64,000 nucleotides of DNA, taken from assembly GCF_026410285.1 (NCBI RefSeq), contig NZ_JAPMLP010000007.1, forward strand, positions 62,001 through 126,000. The letters are read 5' to 3'. Both the position numbers and the translations under genes were made by a program. This DNA comes from Sulfitobacter sp. F26169L. GTDB taxonomy: Bacteria; Pseudomonadota; Alphaproteobacteria; Rhodobacterales; Rhodobacteraceae. Below, one piece after another: positions 46,568 through 55,850 of the stretch. Positions within the stretch are counted from its first letter, which is position 1. The number at the start of each line of letters is the position of its first letter. The notes below the pieces were generated by a model that was not told the origin of the DNA, ran no database searches, and saw only the letters and a list, made by a program, of their open reading frames with translations.

Positions 46568-47329
46568 ATGACCAAAACCCAAGTACCTGTCGCGATTGAC
46601 GTCGAAGCCGAGCTTGAAAAGATTGCGAAGCGCTATAATGCCGCGGGAGGTGTCGGGATCAATGTGCTTAACCTGATTGGCGGGCAGGCCGAAAACCTGT
46701 TGGAACGGTTGCCGGCAAAGGTACGCCAGCAACTGGAAGCCACAACGGTTCGGGCATTGAGCCACGCCATGACAGCAGCGCACAAAAGCCGCGGCGCGGT
46801 GCCGGATCAGGCATCGTGGTTGAACTCTGCCGTGTCGGCGGCCATGGGCGCTGCGGGGGGCGCAGGCGGCTTGCCAACAGCACTGGCAGAGCTTCCGGTA
46901 ACAACAACCCTGCTTTTGCGCGTCATTGAAGGTGTGGCGGTGGAGTATGACTTTGACCCCGAGCTGGAATCAGTCCGGTTTGATTGTGTTCAGGTGTTTT
47001 CGGCCGCGGGTCCGCTTTCGGATGATGATGGCGCGGATCTTGCTTTTCTGACCACGCGTCTGGCGCTGTCGGGCAAGGCAGTGCAGGCGATCATCCACAA
47101 GGTTGCGCCGCGTCTGGCGGTGGTGATGGGCCAGAAACTGGCCGCGCAAACCGTGCCCGTATTGGGCGCTGTGGCGGGGGCCGCCACAAATTATGCCTAT
47201 ACCAGCTATTATCAGAACATGGCGCATGTCCATTTCGGTCTGCGCAAACTGGCGATAGAGGCAGACGTCAGGCCCGAAGACCTGAACAAGCGGTTGATTG
47301 TAAAAATGCGCAGTTTGAAAATCGTTTAG
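46568..47329 (+). CDS. EcsC-family protein
   Basis: A 253-residue protein with an N-terminal helical part, a glycine/alanine-rich central region (VSAAMGAAGGAGG near 90) and LPVTTTLLLRVIEGVAVEYDFDP near 108-130, a combination found in EcsC-family proteins. A second small-residue region (VPVLGAVAGAATNYAYTSYY) is near 200-220. The role of EcsC proteins is poorly known. GAGGAG lies upstream of ATG 46568, which decides the start over an upstream frame extension. Confidence 0.85.
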   Translation: MTKTQVPVAIDVEAELEKIAKRYNAAGGVGINVLNLIGGQAENLLERLPAKVRQQLEATTVRALSHAMTAAHKSRGAVPDQASWLNSAVSAAMGAAGGAGGLPTALAELPVTTTLLLRVIEGVAVEYDFDPELESVRFDCVQVFSAAGPLSDDDGADLAFLTTRLALSGKAVQAIIHKVAPRLAVVMGQKLAAQTVPVLGAVAGAATNYAYTSYYQNMAHVHFGLRKLAIEADVRPEDLNKRLIVKMRSLKIV

Positions 47330-47403
47330 ACGTACCGCAAGACGACTGACCGTTTGTCATTGTAGCCGGCTTCTAACACTATCGTCGAAAAACGGAATTT
47401 TGC

Positions 47404-47661
47404 ATGATCCGCACCTTATTGCTTTGTACAGCCCTCGCAGCTTTTGCCGCGCCAGCGGATGCAGAAGTGCGATTTGGTAAAAATGTGCGTATCGGCGGGC
47501 ATGATGTGTCCAACCAGACGTTCAATGCCAAAAAGCGCGGTAAATATGTGATCCATGAAAACCAGCCGAAGGCGCCGGGCTGTGTGTGGAAGAAAAACAG
47601 GGACGGGTCCAAAACCAAGGTCTGCCATCTAAAGCGCAAAGAGCGCAGCGCTAACAGATAA
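47404..47661 (+). CDS. Small secreted basic protein of unknown function
   Basis: An 85-residue protein. The first 20 residues form a signal peptide (LLLCTALAAFAAPADA). The mature part is short and strongly basic, with VRFGKNVRIGGHDVSNQTF, a pair of cysteines (Cys60 and Cys74), and a Lys/Arg-rich C-terminus. No family is recognised. The signal peptide and even spacing from its neighbours support a real gene. Confidence 0.7.
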   Translation: MIRTLLLCTALAAFAAPADAEVRFGKNVRIGGHDVSNQTFNAKKRGKYVIHENQPKAPGCVWKKNRDGSKTKVCHLKRKERSANR

Positions 47662-47689
47662 AGCGCAAAATGCGCGATTGCCCGTGCTT

Positions 47690-48769
47690 TCAATGGCCGA
47701 TGCTTTCGGGGGCAACGGTGGTGGCTTTGAGCACAGCAAAAATCTCTGCGCCCTCTGCAAGTTCCAATGATGCTACTGCACGGCGCGTTACACGTGCCAG
47801 CAGAGTGTCTTCTCCGGCAGTCAGGGCAATTGCCGCGCCGGGGCCGCTGCCAAAGCGGATGTTTGCGATGGTCACAGGCAGGATATTCAGCGCGCTCAGG
47901 CCGCTGGGGCGTGTGCGTGACAACATGATGTCCTGCGCCATAACTCGCAAACGTACTTTTGAACCGACGGACGCGCGAACCCCAGGTAGCTCAAGTGTGC
48001 CGGCACTGATTGCAAGCTGTGATAATCCGTCATCGGCGTGGCTCAGTACGGTCGCTTCGATCACAGCACCAGCCTCGCGCACGCCCAGCAGCGGCACGGC
48101 GGCGGGGTCTGACATTACCGCGCGCAGCGTCCCCTGCGCTGCGATGCGCCCGTCCTTGAGCAGGACCAGAGTGTCCGCAAGGCGTGTGATCTCGTCAACC
48201 GCATGGCTAACATACAAAATCGGCAGGCCCAGCGGACCGTCGCGGAGGTGTTCGAGGTAGGGCAAAATTTCCTGTTTGCGGGCGCTGTCAAGGCTGGCGA
48301 GCGGTTCATCCATCAGCAACATGCGCGGAGCGCTTAATAAGGCACGGCCAAGGGCGACACGCTGCTTTTCGCCGCCAGACAATGTGTTTGGCGCGCGCGA
48401 CATCAGGCTGGCGATGCCAAGCAGGTCAATCACATCATCGCGTGAAACGCTGATGCCCTGCGGCGCGTAGCGGGTGCCGAAATCGAGATTTTGCGCAACA
48501 GACAGATGCGGAAACAGGCGCGCGTCCTGAAACACCGTGCCAAAGCGGCGCTTGTGCGGCGCGGTATGGATGCCGCGGGCGGTATCCATCAAGATTTCAC
48601 CATCCACCTCCAGCAGCCCGTAATCGGGGCGCAGCAGACCGGCAACAGCGTTGATGATTGTGCTTTTACCAGAACCGGAATGCCCGAAAAGCGCCGTGAT
48701 CCCTGCGCCTGCATCGAGCTGGAAATCCAGTGTAAAGTTACCAAAGCTGTGTTTAAGCACCAGTTTCAT
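47690..48769 (-). CDS. modC: Molybdate ABC transporter ATP-binding protein
   Basis: The ATPase of the molybdate importer. It has 359 residues: Walker A GHSGSGKST at 29-37, ABC signature LSGGEKQRVALGRAL near 127-141, Walker B MLLMDEPLASLD near 148-159, and a C-terminal TOBE (molybdate-binding) domain near 290-355. It overlaps modB by 4 bp (ATG 48769 against the modB stop). The open frame continues upstream in the same phase through the modB region, but that stretch is not coding. Confidence 0.94.
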   Translation of the reverse strand: MKLVLKHSFGNFTLDFQLDAGAGITALFGHSGSGKSTIINAVAGLLRPDYGLLEVDGEILMDTARGIHTAPHKRRFGTVFQDARLFPHLSVAQNLDFGTRYAPQGISVSRDDVIDLLGIASLMSRAPNTLSGGEKQRVALGRALLSAPRMLLMDEPLASLDSARKQEILPYLEHLRDGPLGLPILYVSHAVDEITRLADTLVLLKDGRIAAQGTLRAVMSDPAAVPLLGVREAGAVIEATVLSHADDGLSQLAISAGTLELPGVRASVGSKVRLRVMAQDIMLSRTRPSGLSALNILPVTIANIRFGSGPGAAIALTAGEDTLLARVTRRAVASLELAEGAEIFAVLKATTVAPESIGH

Positions 48770-49458
48770 CGCGCGCCCCCGATGCGCTTGGCAACGCGGC
48801 GCGCCAATGCTTCGGACACGATCACAGCCCCCAGTGCCACCGCGCAAGACAGCAGCGCCATGGCCGCCGCCGCGCTTTCCCCGCCGGGAATTTGCAGGGC
48901 GGTCCAGATCGCGATAGGCAAAGTCTGCGTCTGGCCCGGAATGTTGGCGACAAATGTGATCGTTGCGCCGAATTCCCCCATCGCCTTGGCAAACCCCATA
49001 ACGGCACCGGCCAGCACACCAGGCGCGATGAGGGGAAGGGTCACGCGGGTGAACACGCCGATGCGCGGCGCCCCCAGCGTTGCGGCGGCTTCTTCGAGCT
49101 TGGGGTCCACAGCCTCTATCGCCAGCCGCATGGCGCGCACCATCAGTGGAAAACCCATGACAATCGCGGCAAGGACAGCACCCGTCCACTTGAACGCAAG
49201 CGTCAGTCCGATTGTGGCAAGTGCAGCCCCTGCAGGCGCGGCTGGTGAGAACAGCACAAGCAGGATATATCCGGTCACCACAGGGGGCAAGACCAGCGGC
49301 AGGTGCACCAGCGCATTCAGCAGTGATTTTCCCCAGAATTCCCGCCGTGCCAGCAGCCATGCAACCGACAGGGCAAGGGGCACCGCGATACAGGTGGCCC
49401 AGACCGCCACCCAAAGCGACAGGCGCAAGGCATCCCATGCAACGGCATCAAGTGTCAC
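48766..49458 (-). CDS. modB: Molybdate ABC transporter permease
   Basis: A 230-residue inner-membrane permease with about five to six helices. The EAA loop that contacts ModC is seen at EEAAATLGAPRIGVFTRVTLP near 122-142, and FAKAMGEFGATITFVANIPG near 155-175 is highly typical of ModB. The start overlaps the modA stop by 4 bp and the stop overlaps modC by 4 bp, so modABC is one coupled operon. Confidence 0.94.
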   Translation of the reverse strand: MTLDAVAWDALRLSLWVAVWATCIAVPLALSVAWLLARREFWGKSLLNALVHLPLVLPPVVTGYILLVLFSPAAPAGAALATIGLTLAFKWTGAVLAAIVMGFPLMVRAMRLAIEAVDPKLEEAAATLGAPRIGVFTRVTLPLIAPGVLAGAVMGFAKAMGEFGATITFVANIPGQTQTLPIAIWTALQIPGGESAAAAMALLSCAVALGAVIVSEALARRVAKRIGGAR

Positions 49459-50174
49459 TGCGCAAAACCGTGTTTGGCAAAGATTGCCGTGGCTTCGGGC
49501 GTTGACAGATATGCGACAAACCCGCGTCCTGCCTCGGTAAGCGCTGCCGCGGGATAGCGGATCGCTGCGTGGGTGTCCGGCGGGATCGTATAAACGATCC
49601 GGATACGCGGTTCTGCCACCGCATCAGAGGCATAGACAACACCCAGAGGGGCTGCGCGCATCGCCACGAGGGCAAGCGCCGCGCGAACGTTGTCGGTTTC
49701 TGCCAGATAGGGGGTCATTGTGTCCCAGGCGCCGATGTGTTGGAGCCATTCGTGCGCGTAAGCCCCTGCCGGTACTGCCTCATGCTGACCGATGGCAAGA
49801 CGGCCTCCTTTCAGAGCGCCGATAAGTGTTGCAGCATCGGGGGCAGTGATGTCAGCGGCATCGGGCGGGCCAACCAGAACCAGTTGACCGCCGGCAACCT
49901 CCACCAGTGTATCCGTGAGGATCAGGCCGCGCGTGTCCAGCCATGTGGCCCAATCACGGTGCGCCAGTACAATCGCATCCGCAGGAGCACCTGCCGCAAC
50001 TTGTCGCGCCAAAGTGCCCGAACCTGCGAAAGAAAGCGTGATATCCTCGGGATAACTGTCTGCAATTTCGTTTAACGCGCCGCGCAGGGATGCGGCGGCA
50101 AACACGCTTGCGCTTTCGGCCTGCGCAGGCGCGACAAAGCAGTACAACGACAGGAAAAGAGTGATGAGACAGCG
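49455..50174 (-). CDS. modA: Molybdate-binding periplasmic protein
   Basis: A 239-residue solute-binding protein with a signal peptide (about 1-20, LSLYCFVAPAQA). The binding fold begins with ESASVFAAASLRGALNEIAD, and LSFAGSGTLARQVAAGAPAD near 45-65 holds oxyanion-binding serines. ATG 50174 is taken as the start because the signal peptide begins there; TTG 50195 is a possible but less likely alternative. It is the first gene of modABC. Confidence 0.92.
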   Translation of the reverse strand, partial: RCLITLFLSLYCFVAPAQAESASVFAAASLRGALNEIADSYPEDITLSFAGSGTLARQVAAGAPADAIVLAHRDWATWLDTRGLILTDTLVEVAGGQLVLVGPPDAADITAPDAATLIGALKGGRLAIGQHEAVPAGAYAHEWLQHIGAWDTMTPYLAETDNVRAALALVAMRAAPLGVVYASDAVAEPRIRIVYTIPPDTHAAIRYPAAALTEAGRGFVAYLSTPEATAIFAKHGFAQ

Positions 50175-50296
50175 CATGTCGATGTTATCGGCCAAGTCAC
50201 TGCGCCCTGCAAGGGGGATGGCGGGTGGCTGGCAATAGCGAAAGTTTCACGCTAGGACAGAAACAGGTATGAAATTTGAGGCGGGGTTTCCGCATT

Positions 50297-50794
50297 ATGG
50301 CGAAGCAATTGCCGATCTCGCTACATGGCGGGGCAAAGGGCAGCGCACGCACACAATTTGCCGCACTTTGCTGGCGTCGGCATCGTGGTAAGGTTAGGGT
50401 GCTGTTGATCACCTCACGCCGCCGCAAGCGCTGGATTGTGCCCAAAGGCTGGCCGATGGATGGTAAAACTCCCGCCGAATGCGCGCTGATCGAGGCATGG
50501 GAAGAAGCTGGCGTAAAAGGCAGTGCCAGTGATACCTGTATCGGGGTTTACTCCTATGCCCGGTTGCGTGAAGGCGAGGAAACCATCCCTTGTCTGGCGA
50601 TGCTGTATCCGGTCAGAGTTAAAAAGCTGAAAAAGAAATATCCCGAGGCGCGGGATCGCCGCCGTAAATGGGTATCACGAAAGAAGGCGGCTAAGATGGT
50701 GCAGCACAGGGAATTAGGCAAGCTAATTAAGGGCTTTTCGCCACCCAAAAAGGCAGTGCCGCTTGACCATGCCGCACTGCGTGACACATCTTAG
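50297..50794 (+). CDS. NUDIX hydrolase
   Basis: A 165-residue hydrolase of nucleoside diphosphates linked to another group. The Nudix box is at residues 51-73, reading GWPMDGKTPAECALIEAWEE then AGV; the usual RE at its core reads IE here, with the metal-binding EE kept. A basic patch (RVKKLKKKYPEARDRRRKWV) follows. The substrate is unknown; related alphaproteobacterial proteins may act on diphosphoinositol phosphates or Ap-n-A. ATG 50297 is preferred over TTG 50276. Confidence 0.88.
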   Translation: MAKQLPISLHGGAKGSARTQFAALCWRRHRGKVRVLLITSRRRKRWIVPKGWPMDGKTPAECALIEAWEEAGVKGSASDTCIGVYSYARLREGEETIPCLAMLYPVRVKKLKKKYPEARDRRRKWVSRKKAAKMVQHRELGKLIKGFSPPKKAVPLDHAALRDTS

Positions 50795-50822
50795 CGAAGC
50801 AAAACCTATTCTGGAGGATCCG

Positions 50823-51224
50823 ATGATCCGGTACGCGTTGAAATGTCGGGAGGGCCATGAATTTGAAAGCTGGTTTCAGTCGGCCTCGGCGTTCGAGATA
50901 CTGGAAAAAGCGGGGCACCTTAGCTGCGCGGTGTGTGGCGTTTCGGACGTAAAGAAATCACTGATGGCACCGCGGGTCGGCAGCGACAGCGAAGCTGTCA
51001 TAGACCCCAAAGCCCAAGCGATTGCCGAGATCCGCCGCGAGGTTGAGCAGAACTCGACCTACGTCGGGCGCAAGTTTGCGCAAAAAGCCCGCGAAATGCA
51101 TGAAGGTACAGCACCCGAGACGTCGATATACGGGGAGGCAAATCTGGCCGAGGCCCGCGCGCTGATCGAAGATGGCGTGCCGGTCTTGCCGCTGCCATTC
51201 AAACCCAAACAAAAACTGCAGTAA
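50823..51224 (+). CDS. DUF1178 zinc-ribbon-like protein
   Basis: A 133-residue protein of an uncharacterised family. The N-terminus RYALKCREGHEFESWF with Cys8 and His12, and CAVCG with Cys35 and Cys38, form a likely zinc site. The family has SAFEILEKAGHLSCAVCG in this position. GGAGGATCCG lies upstream of ATG 50823 and decides the start. It follows the NUDIX gene closely, an arrangement common in alphaproteobacteria. Confidence 0.9.
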   Translation: MIRYALKCREGHEFESWFQSASAFEILEKAGHLSCAVCGVSDVKKSLMAPRVGSDSEAVIDPKAQAIAEIRREVEQNSTYVGRKFAQKAREMHEGTAPETSIYGEANLAEARALIEDGVPVLPLPFKPKQKLQ

Positions 51225-51245
51225 CGACAAGCGGAGAGTGGCGAC

Positions 51246-51890
51246 ATGACAGTAGTGATTACAGGTGCCAGCCGTGGTATCGGCGCCGGTCTGGCCTCGC
51301 ATTACCGCGCGCAGGGGTTGGAAGTGATGGGCACAAGCCGTTCGCTTGCCGCGGATTTTACCCTGGATGTTACCCACCCGAGCCATCATTCGGAAATGGC
51401 CAGAGCGCTGGGCGAAAAGCCTGTGGAACTGCTGGTGTGCAATGCAGGTGTGTATCTGGACAAGGGCGATAATCTGGAAACCGGATATGGCGCCGATCTT
51501 TGGGCGCAAAGCTTTGCCACCAATGGGACCGGCGTATTTCTGGCCATTCAGGCGCTATTGCCGCATCTGCGGCGCGCAAGCAGTCCGCGCATCGCCATTA
51601 TTTCATCGCAAATGGCATCCAGCGAGCTTGCCCCCGGAGGCAGCTATATCTACCGCGCGTCCAAGGCGGCAGTGCTTAATCTGGGCCGTAATCTGGCGAC
51701 AGATCTGAAGCCCGAGGGCATCGCGGTGGGCATCTACCATCCCGGATGGGTGCAGACCGACATGGGCGGGGATGCAGCGGCAATCACGGTCGAGGAATCT
51801 GTTGCGGGACTGGTAGAGCGATTTGCCTCCCTGAACGTTGAGACGACAGGGAGCTTCGAGACTTGGGATGGACGCGCGCACCCTTACTGA
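51246..51890 (+). CDS. Short-chain dehydrogenase/reductase
   Basis: A 214-residue NAD(P)-dependent oxidoreductase. The cofactor-binding TGASRGIG is at 6-13, the NAG motif near 76-78, catalytic Ser in IISSQMASSEL near 120, and the catalytic Tyr and Lys in YIYRASKAAV near 137. The substrate is not known. It begins 21 bp after the DUF1178 stop, so the three preceding genes may share a transcript. Confidence 0.92.
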   Translation: MTVVITGASRGIGAGLASHYRAQGLEVMGTSRSLAADFTLDVTHPSHHSEMARALGEKPVELLVCNAGVYLDKGDNLETGYGADLWAQSFATNGTGVFLAIQALLPHLRRASSPRIAIISSQMASSELAPGGSYIYRASKAAVLNLGRNLATDLKPEGIAVGIYHPGWVQTDMGGDAAAITVEESVAGLVERFASLNVETTGSFETWDGRAHPY

Positions 51891-51951
51891 TGATCTTGCG
51901 CCTGCGCGCGCACTGGCGTAGACGCGACGCGGAATAGATGACGAGGGTCTT

Positions 51952-53190
51952 ATGCCTGTATTGGTGATGAAATTCGGTGGCACGTCTGTGGCCACGCTGG
52001 ACCGTATCCGCCGCGCGGCAAAACGTGTGGGCGTTGAGGTGGCCAAAGGTTATGACGTGATCGTCATTGTTTCTGCTATGGCCGGAAAAACAAACGAACT
52101 TGTCGGCTGGGTCGGTGAAACCTCGGCGATGTACGACGCGCGTGAATATGATGCGGTCGTGTCATCGGGCGAGAACGTGACCGCAGGCTTGATGGCGCTG
52201 ACGTTGCAGGAAATGGACATCCCCGCGCGCAGTTGGCAGGGCTGGCAGGTGCCGGTGCAGACGACGTCGGCCCACTCGGCAGCGCGGATCGAAGACATTC
52301 CACCGGCGAATATTCAGGCGAAATTCGCGGATGGCATGAAAGTTGCGGTGGTAGCCGGCTTTCAGGGGGTCAGCGCAGAGGAGCGGATCACTACATTGGG
52401 TCGTGGGGGCTCTGACACTACAGCGGTGGCTTTTGCGGCCTCTTTCGGCGCGGAGCGGTGCGATATTTATACTGACGTGGACGGGGTTTACACCACCGAT
52501 CCACGGGTCGAAAGCAAGGCGCGCAAGCTGGATAAAATCTCGTATGAAGAGATGCTTGAACTGGCCAGCCTTGGTGCAAAGGTTTTGCAGACACGCTCGG
52601 TCGAGCTGGCAATGCGCTACAAGGTTAAATTGCGTGTGCTGTCAAGTTTTGATGAACAAGGCGACGATGCTGGTACGCTCGTCTGCGATGAGGAGGAAAT
52701 TATGGAAAGCAACATAGTAGCGGGCGTGGCGTTTAGCCGTGACGAGGCAAAGATGACGCTGGTATCTGTTGCCGACCGTCCCGGCATTGCGGCCAACATC
52801 TTTACAGCGCTAAGCGATGGTGGCGTAAACGTGGATATGATCGTCCAGAACATCGCCGAAGAAGGGCGCACTGACATGACATGGTCATGCCCTGTTGATC
52901 AGGTCAAGCGCGCGGACGAGGCGATGAAAAAGGCCGCTGCGGCAGGTGTGATCAACTATGACGAATTGATCGCGGATGAAGGTGTTGCAAAGGTTTCTGT
53001 CGTAGGCATCGGGATGCGTAGCCACACAGGTGTTGCTGCCAAGATGTTCAAGGTGCTTTCGGACGAAGGTATCAACATCAAGGTCATCACCACTTCTGAA
53101 ATCAAGATCAGCGTGCTGATTGATCGCAAATACATGGAGCTTGCAGTGCAGGCCCTGCACGATGCGTTCGATCTGGATAAGGCTGCCTAA
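51952..53190 (+). CDS. lysC: Aspartate kinase
   Basis: First step of the aspartate pathway to lysine, threonine and methionine. It has 412 residues: kinase domain starting VMKFGGTSVA near 5-14, with RGGSDTTAVA near 150, then two ACT domains (about 265-405) for feedback control, seen in TLVSVADRPGIAANIF and VSVVGIGMRSHTGVA. ATG 51952 has GAGGG upstream. Its position next to ptsP is usual in alphaproteobacteria. A short hairpin follows. Confidence 0.96.
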   Translation: MPVLVMKFGGTSVATLDRIRRAAKRVGVEVAKGYDVIVIVSAMAGKTNELVGWVGETSAMYDAREYDAVVSSGENVTAGLMALTLQEMDIPARSWQGWQVPVQTTSAHSAARIEDIPPANIQAKFADGMKVAVVAGFQGVSAEERITTLGRGGSDTTAVAFAASFGAERCDIYTDVDGVYTTDPRVESKARKLDKISYEEMLELASLGAKVLQTRSVELAMRYKVKLRVLSSFDEQGDDAGTLVCDEEEIMESNIVAGVAFSRDEAKMTLVSVADRPGIAANIFTALSDGGVNVDMIVQNIAEEGRTDMTWSCPVDQVKRADEAMKKAAAAGVINYDELIADEGVAKVSVVGIGMRSHTGVAAKMFKVLSDEGINIKVITTSEIKISVLIDRKYMELAVQALHDAFDLDKAA

Positions 53191-53196
53191 TTGCCT

Positions 53197-53211
53197 TAAC
53201 GAACTTCGTTA
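53197..53211 (+). terminator. Short hairpin after lysC
   Basis: TAACGA (53197-53202) pairs with TCGTTA (53206-53211), 6 bp past the lysC stop, followed by GAATTTACG. It is weak for a terminator but well placed. Confidence 0.45.
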
Positions 53212-53368
53212 GAATTTACGCTTTGAAATCAAAGAAATGTCGTCAACATTTGAAGTAACGGATTAACTTCGTCTCAAGGGATGGGGCAATTATGCCAACG
53301 GCGCGATTGCCTCTCCCAATCCGTGTTGTCAGGGGCTATAAATATAGTCGGACAAATACAGGATTATC

Positions 53369-55609
53369 ATGCAAGAACGTACAGAAAGCGACAGTCGAAA
53401 GCTGCTGGGGCGTTTACGCGATGCCATGGCAGGAGATGACGCCGGGCAGGCGCGGCTTGATAAAATCACCCATCTGATCGCAACCTCGATGAAATGCGAG
53501 GTCTGTTCAATCTACCTGTTTCGCGACGACGACACGCTGGAATTATGTGCAACCGAAGGTCTGAACAAAGAGGCCGTTCACCAGACCCGCATGAAAGTGG
53601 GCGAAGGGTTGGTGGGGCGTGTTGCCAAAAGCCGCAATATCATAAACACCCCAGACGCGCCGCAAGCCAAAGGTTTTCGCTACATGGCCGAGACCGGCGA
53701 AGACCTGTTTTCCAGTTTTTTGGGCGTACCGATCCAGCGGTTGGGTGACATCCTCGGGGTGCTCGTTGTTCAGTCGAAGGTAGCGCGCGAGTTTAACACA
53801 GATGAGGTTTATGCGCTGGAAGTTGTCGCCATGGTTCTGGCCGAGATGACCGAACTGGGCGCGTTTGTGGGTGAGGGCGCGGCGATGTCTGCCCGTCACA
53901 GCCAGCCTGTTTCATTGCGCGGCACCGTTGCGCAGGAGGGGGTGGCGGAAGGTCATGTCTGGCTACATGAACCCCGTGTTGTTGTTTCCAATCTGATTGC
54001 CGACGATCCCGAATGTGAAACCCAGCGTCTGATCGACGCAGTCGATACCTTGCGGCTGAGTGTTGATCAGATGTTGACGATGTCCGCGGGTGACAAGGAG
54101 CAGCAGGAAGTTATCGAAACCTACCGGATGTTCGCCAACTCCAAGGGCTGGATGAAGCGGATGCAGGATGACATCACGCAAGGCCTGTCTGCCGAAGCGG
54201 CGGTGGAGAAAGAACAATCACTTGCCCGGGCGCGGATGGGGCAGTCTTCGGACAGCTATATGCGCGAGCGGCTTAGCGATCTTGACGATCTTTCCAATCG
54301 GCTGTTGCGGATTCTTACAGGGCAGGGATCAAATACAGGGGCGGAAATGCCGCCCGACCCGATTCTTGTTGCGCGCAACATCGGTCCGGCAGAGTTGCTG
54401 GAGTACGGGCGTACCTTGCGCGGTATCGTACTTGAGGAAGGCTCCGTCGGAAGCCACGCGGCGATTGTTGCGCGTGCGCTAGCGATTCCGCTGATCGTGC
54501 ATGCAGGGCGGATCACCAACGAGGCGTTGAACGGTGATCACATCATGATTGACGGTGATCTGGGCAGGGTGCATCTGCGCGCCGATGAAAACGTTGTCTC
54601 GTCCTTCCGTGACAAGATTGCGATGCAGGCAGCAGCGCAGGAACGCTATGCCTCCATCCGCGACCAGCCCGCAGTGACAAAATGCGGCAATACCATCGCG
54701 TTGCACATGAATGCGGGGTTGATGGCGGATTTGCCATCGTTGGTGAATTCCGGTGCCGAAGGAGTGGGTCTTTTCCGTACCGAACTTCAATTTCTGGTGC
54801 GCAACAAGATGCCGCGCCGTGCCGACCTGAGCACGCTTTACCGGCGGGTTTTGGACGCCGCACAGGGCAAGCGGGTGGTCTTTCGCACGCTTGATATCGG
54901 GTCAGACAAAGTGCTGCCCTATATGAAGCCCAACGACGAACCGAACCCCGCGCTTGGATGGCGCGCGATCCGTGTCGGGCTGGACAAACCCGGTATCATG
55001 CGGATGCAGTTGCAGGCGCTGCTGCGTGCGGCAGACGGCGGGCCGCTGACAGTGATGTTCCCTTTTGTAGCGCAATTCGAGGAATATCGCGCAGCACGTG
55101 CGCAACTGGATAAAACAATTGCCGGCGAGAAAAAGCTGGGCCACAAACTGCCGTCCTCTATCGAAGTGGGTGCAATGCTGGAAACGCCCAGCCTCGCGTT
55201 TGCACCGGACAAGTTTTTTGAGGAGGTCGGGTTTCTGTCCATCGGCGGGAACGACCTGAAACAGTTCTTCTTTGCCGCTGATCGCGAAAACGAGCGGGTG
55301 CGCAAGCGCTATGATACGCTGAACGTCAGCTTCCTGACCTTCCTTGAGGGCATTGTTGAAAGATGTGTAGCGACAGGCACACCGCTGTCGTTTTGCGGCG
55401 AAGACGCGGGACGCCCTATCGAGGCACTTTGTTTTGCGGCAATTGGTTTGCGCACATTGTCGATGCGCCCAGCCTCTATCGGGCCGGTGAAAAGCCTGCT
55501 GCGCCGGTGTGATCTGGCAGAGGTTCGCGCAGCGATCCACGGTGCGCGTGATCGCGGTGAAATGTCTGTGCGCGGCGCGGTTATGGAGTATGTGCGCCAA
55601 CAATACTGA
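53369..55609 (+). CDS. ptsP: Phosphoenolpyruvate-protein phosphotransferase PtsP (EI-Ntr)
   Basis: First enzyme of the nitrogen phosphotransferase system. It has 746 residues: an N-terminal GAF domain (about 20-165, with VCSIYLFRDDDTLELCATEG), then the PtsI-type region with the phosphohistidine near residue 362 in EGSVGSHAAIVARALAIPL, and the PEP-binding domain with GAEGVGLFRTELQFL near 463 and FLSIGGNDLKQF near 625. The GAF domain may bind glutamine or 2-oxoglutarate-type signals. AGGATTATC precedes the ATG. NPr and EIIA-Ntr partners lie elsewhere. Confidence 0.95.
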   Translation: MQERTESDSRKLLGRLRDAMAGDDAGQARLDKITHLIATSMKCEVCSIYLFRDDDTLELCATEGLNKEAVHQTRMKVGEGLVGRVAKSRNIINTPDAPQAKGFRYMAETGEDLFSSFLGVPIQRLGDILGVLVVQSKVAREFNTDEVYALEVVAMVLAEMTELGAFVGEGAAMSARHSQPVSLRGTVAQEGVAEGHVWLHEPRVVVSNLIADDPECETQRLIDAVDTLRLSVDQMLTMSAGDKEQQEVIETYRMFANSKGWMKRMQDDITQGLSAEAAVEKEQSLARARMGQSSDSYMRERLSDLDDLSNRLLRILTGQGSNTGAEMPPDPILVARNIGPAELLEYGRTLRGIVLEEGSVGSHAAIVARALAIPLIVHAGRITNEALNGDHIMIDGDLGRVHLRADENVVSSFRDKIAMQAAAQERYASIRDQPAVTKCGNTIALHMNAGLMADLPSLVNSGAEGVGLFRTELQFLVRNKMPRRADLSTLYRRVLDAAQGKRVVFRTLDIGSDKVLPYMKPNDEPNPALGWRAIRVGLDKPGIMRMQLQALLRAADGGPLTVMFPFVAQFEEYRAARAQLDKTIAGEKKLGHKLPSSIEVGAMLETPSLAFAPDKFFEEVGFLSIGGNDLKQFFFAADRENERVRKRYDTLNVSFLTFLEGIVERCVATGTPLSFCGEDAGRPIEALCFAAIGLRTLSMRPASIGPVKSLLRRCDLAEVRAAIHGARDRGEMSVRGAVMEYVRQQY

Positions 55610-55719
55610 TGGCAAGATTTGCACTGTATGCGCTTCTTTCGCTGGTTGACGCTGATGATCTAAGCGTAATTTAAGGCGCTCGTTTCAGCGGGGCGAAGCT
55701 AAGAACGGGAGATTGTAAA

Positions 55720-55848
55720 TTGGGAAATGCCACTTTTGGACATAAGCGTGCCGATCATGCTTTGGTTGCCCGTCCTGACATTGCCGAAGATATTGCAATG
55801 ATGCGGCAGGAACCGGGGCAGGGTACCACGGGCCGAGATCGGGGCTGA
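55720..55848 (+). CDS. Possible 42-residue upstream peptide before the antiporter
   Basis: A TTG at 55720 opens a 42-codon frame ending at 55848, two bases before the antiporter GTG. GGGAG lies 8 bp upstream of the TTG. The product (KRADHALVARPDIAEDIAMM and flanks) has no signal peptide or membrane helix. It could be a regulatory leader peptide or chance. Confidence 0.25.
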   Translation: MGNATFGHKRADHALVARPDIAEDIAMMRQEPGQGTTGRDRG

Positions 55849-55850
55849 CC

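Noticed and set aside
47690..49438. A 582-codon open frame that looks like a ModB-ModC fusion.
   Set aside because: Only the part from ATG 48769 is ModC; the upstream stretch is the wrong frame of modB, which is intact in its own frame and overlaps by 4 bp.
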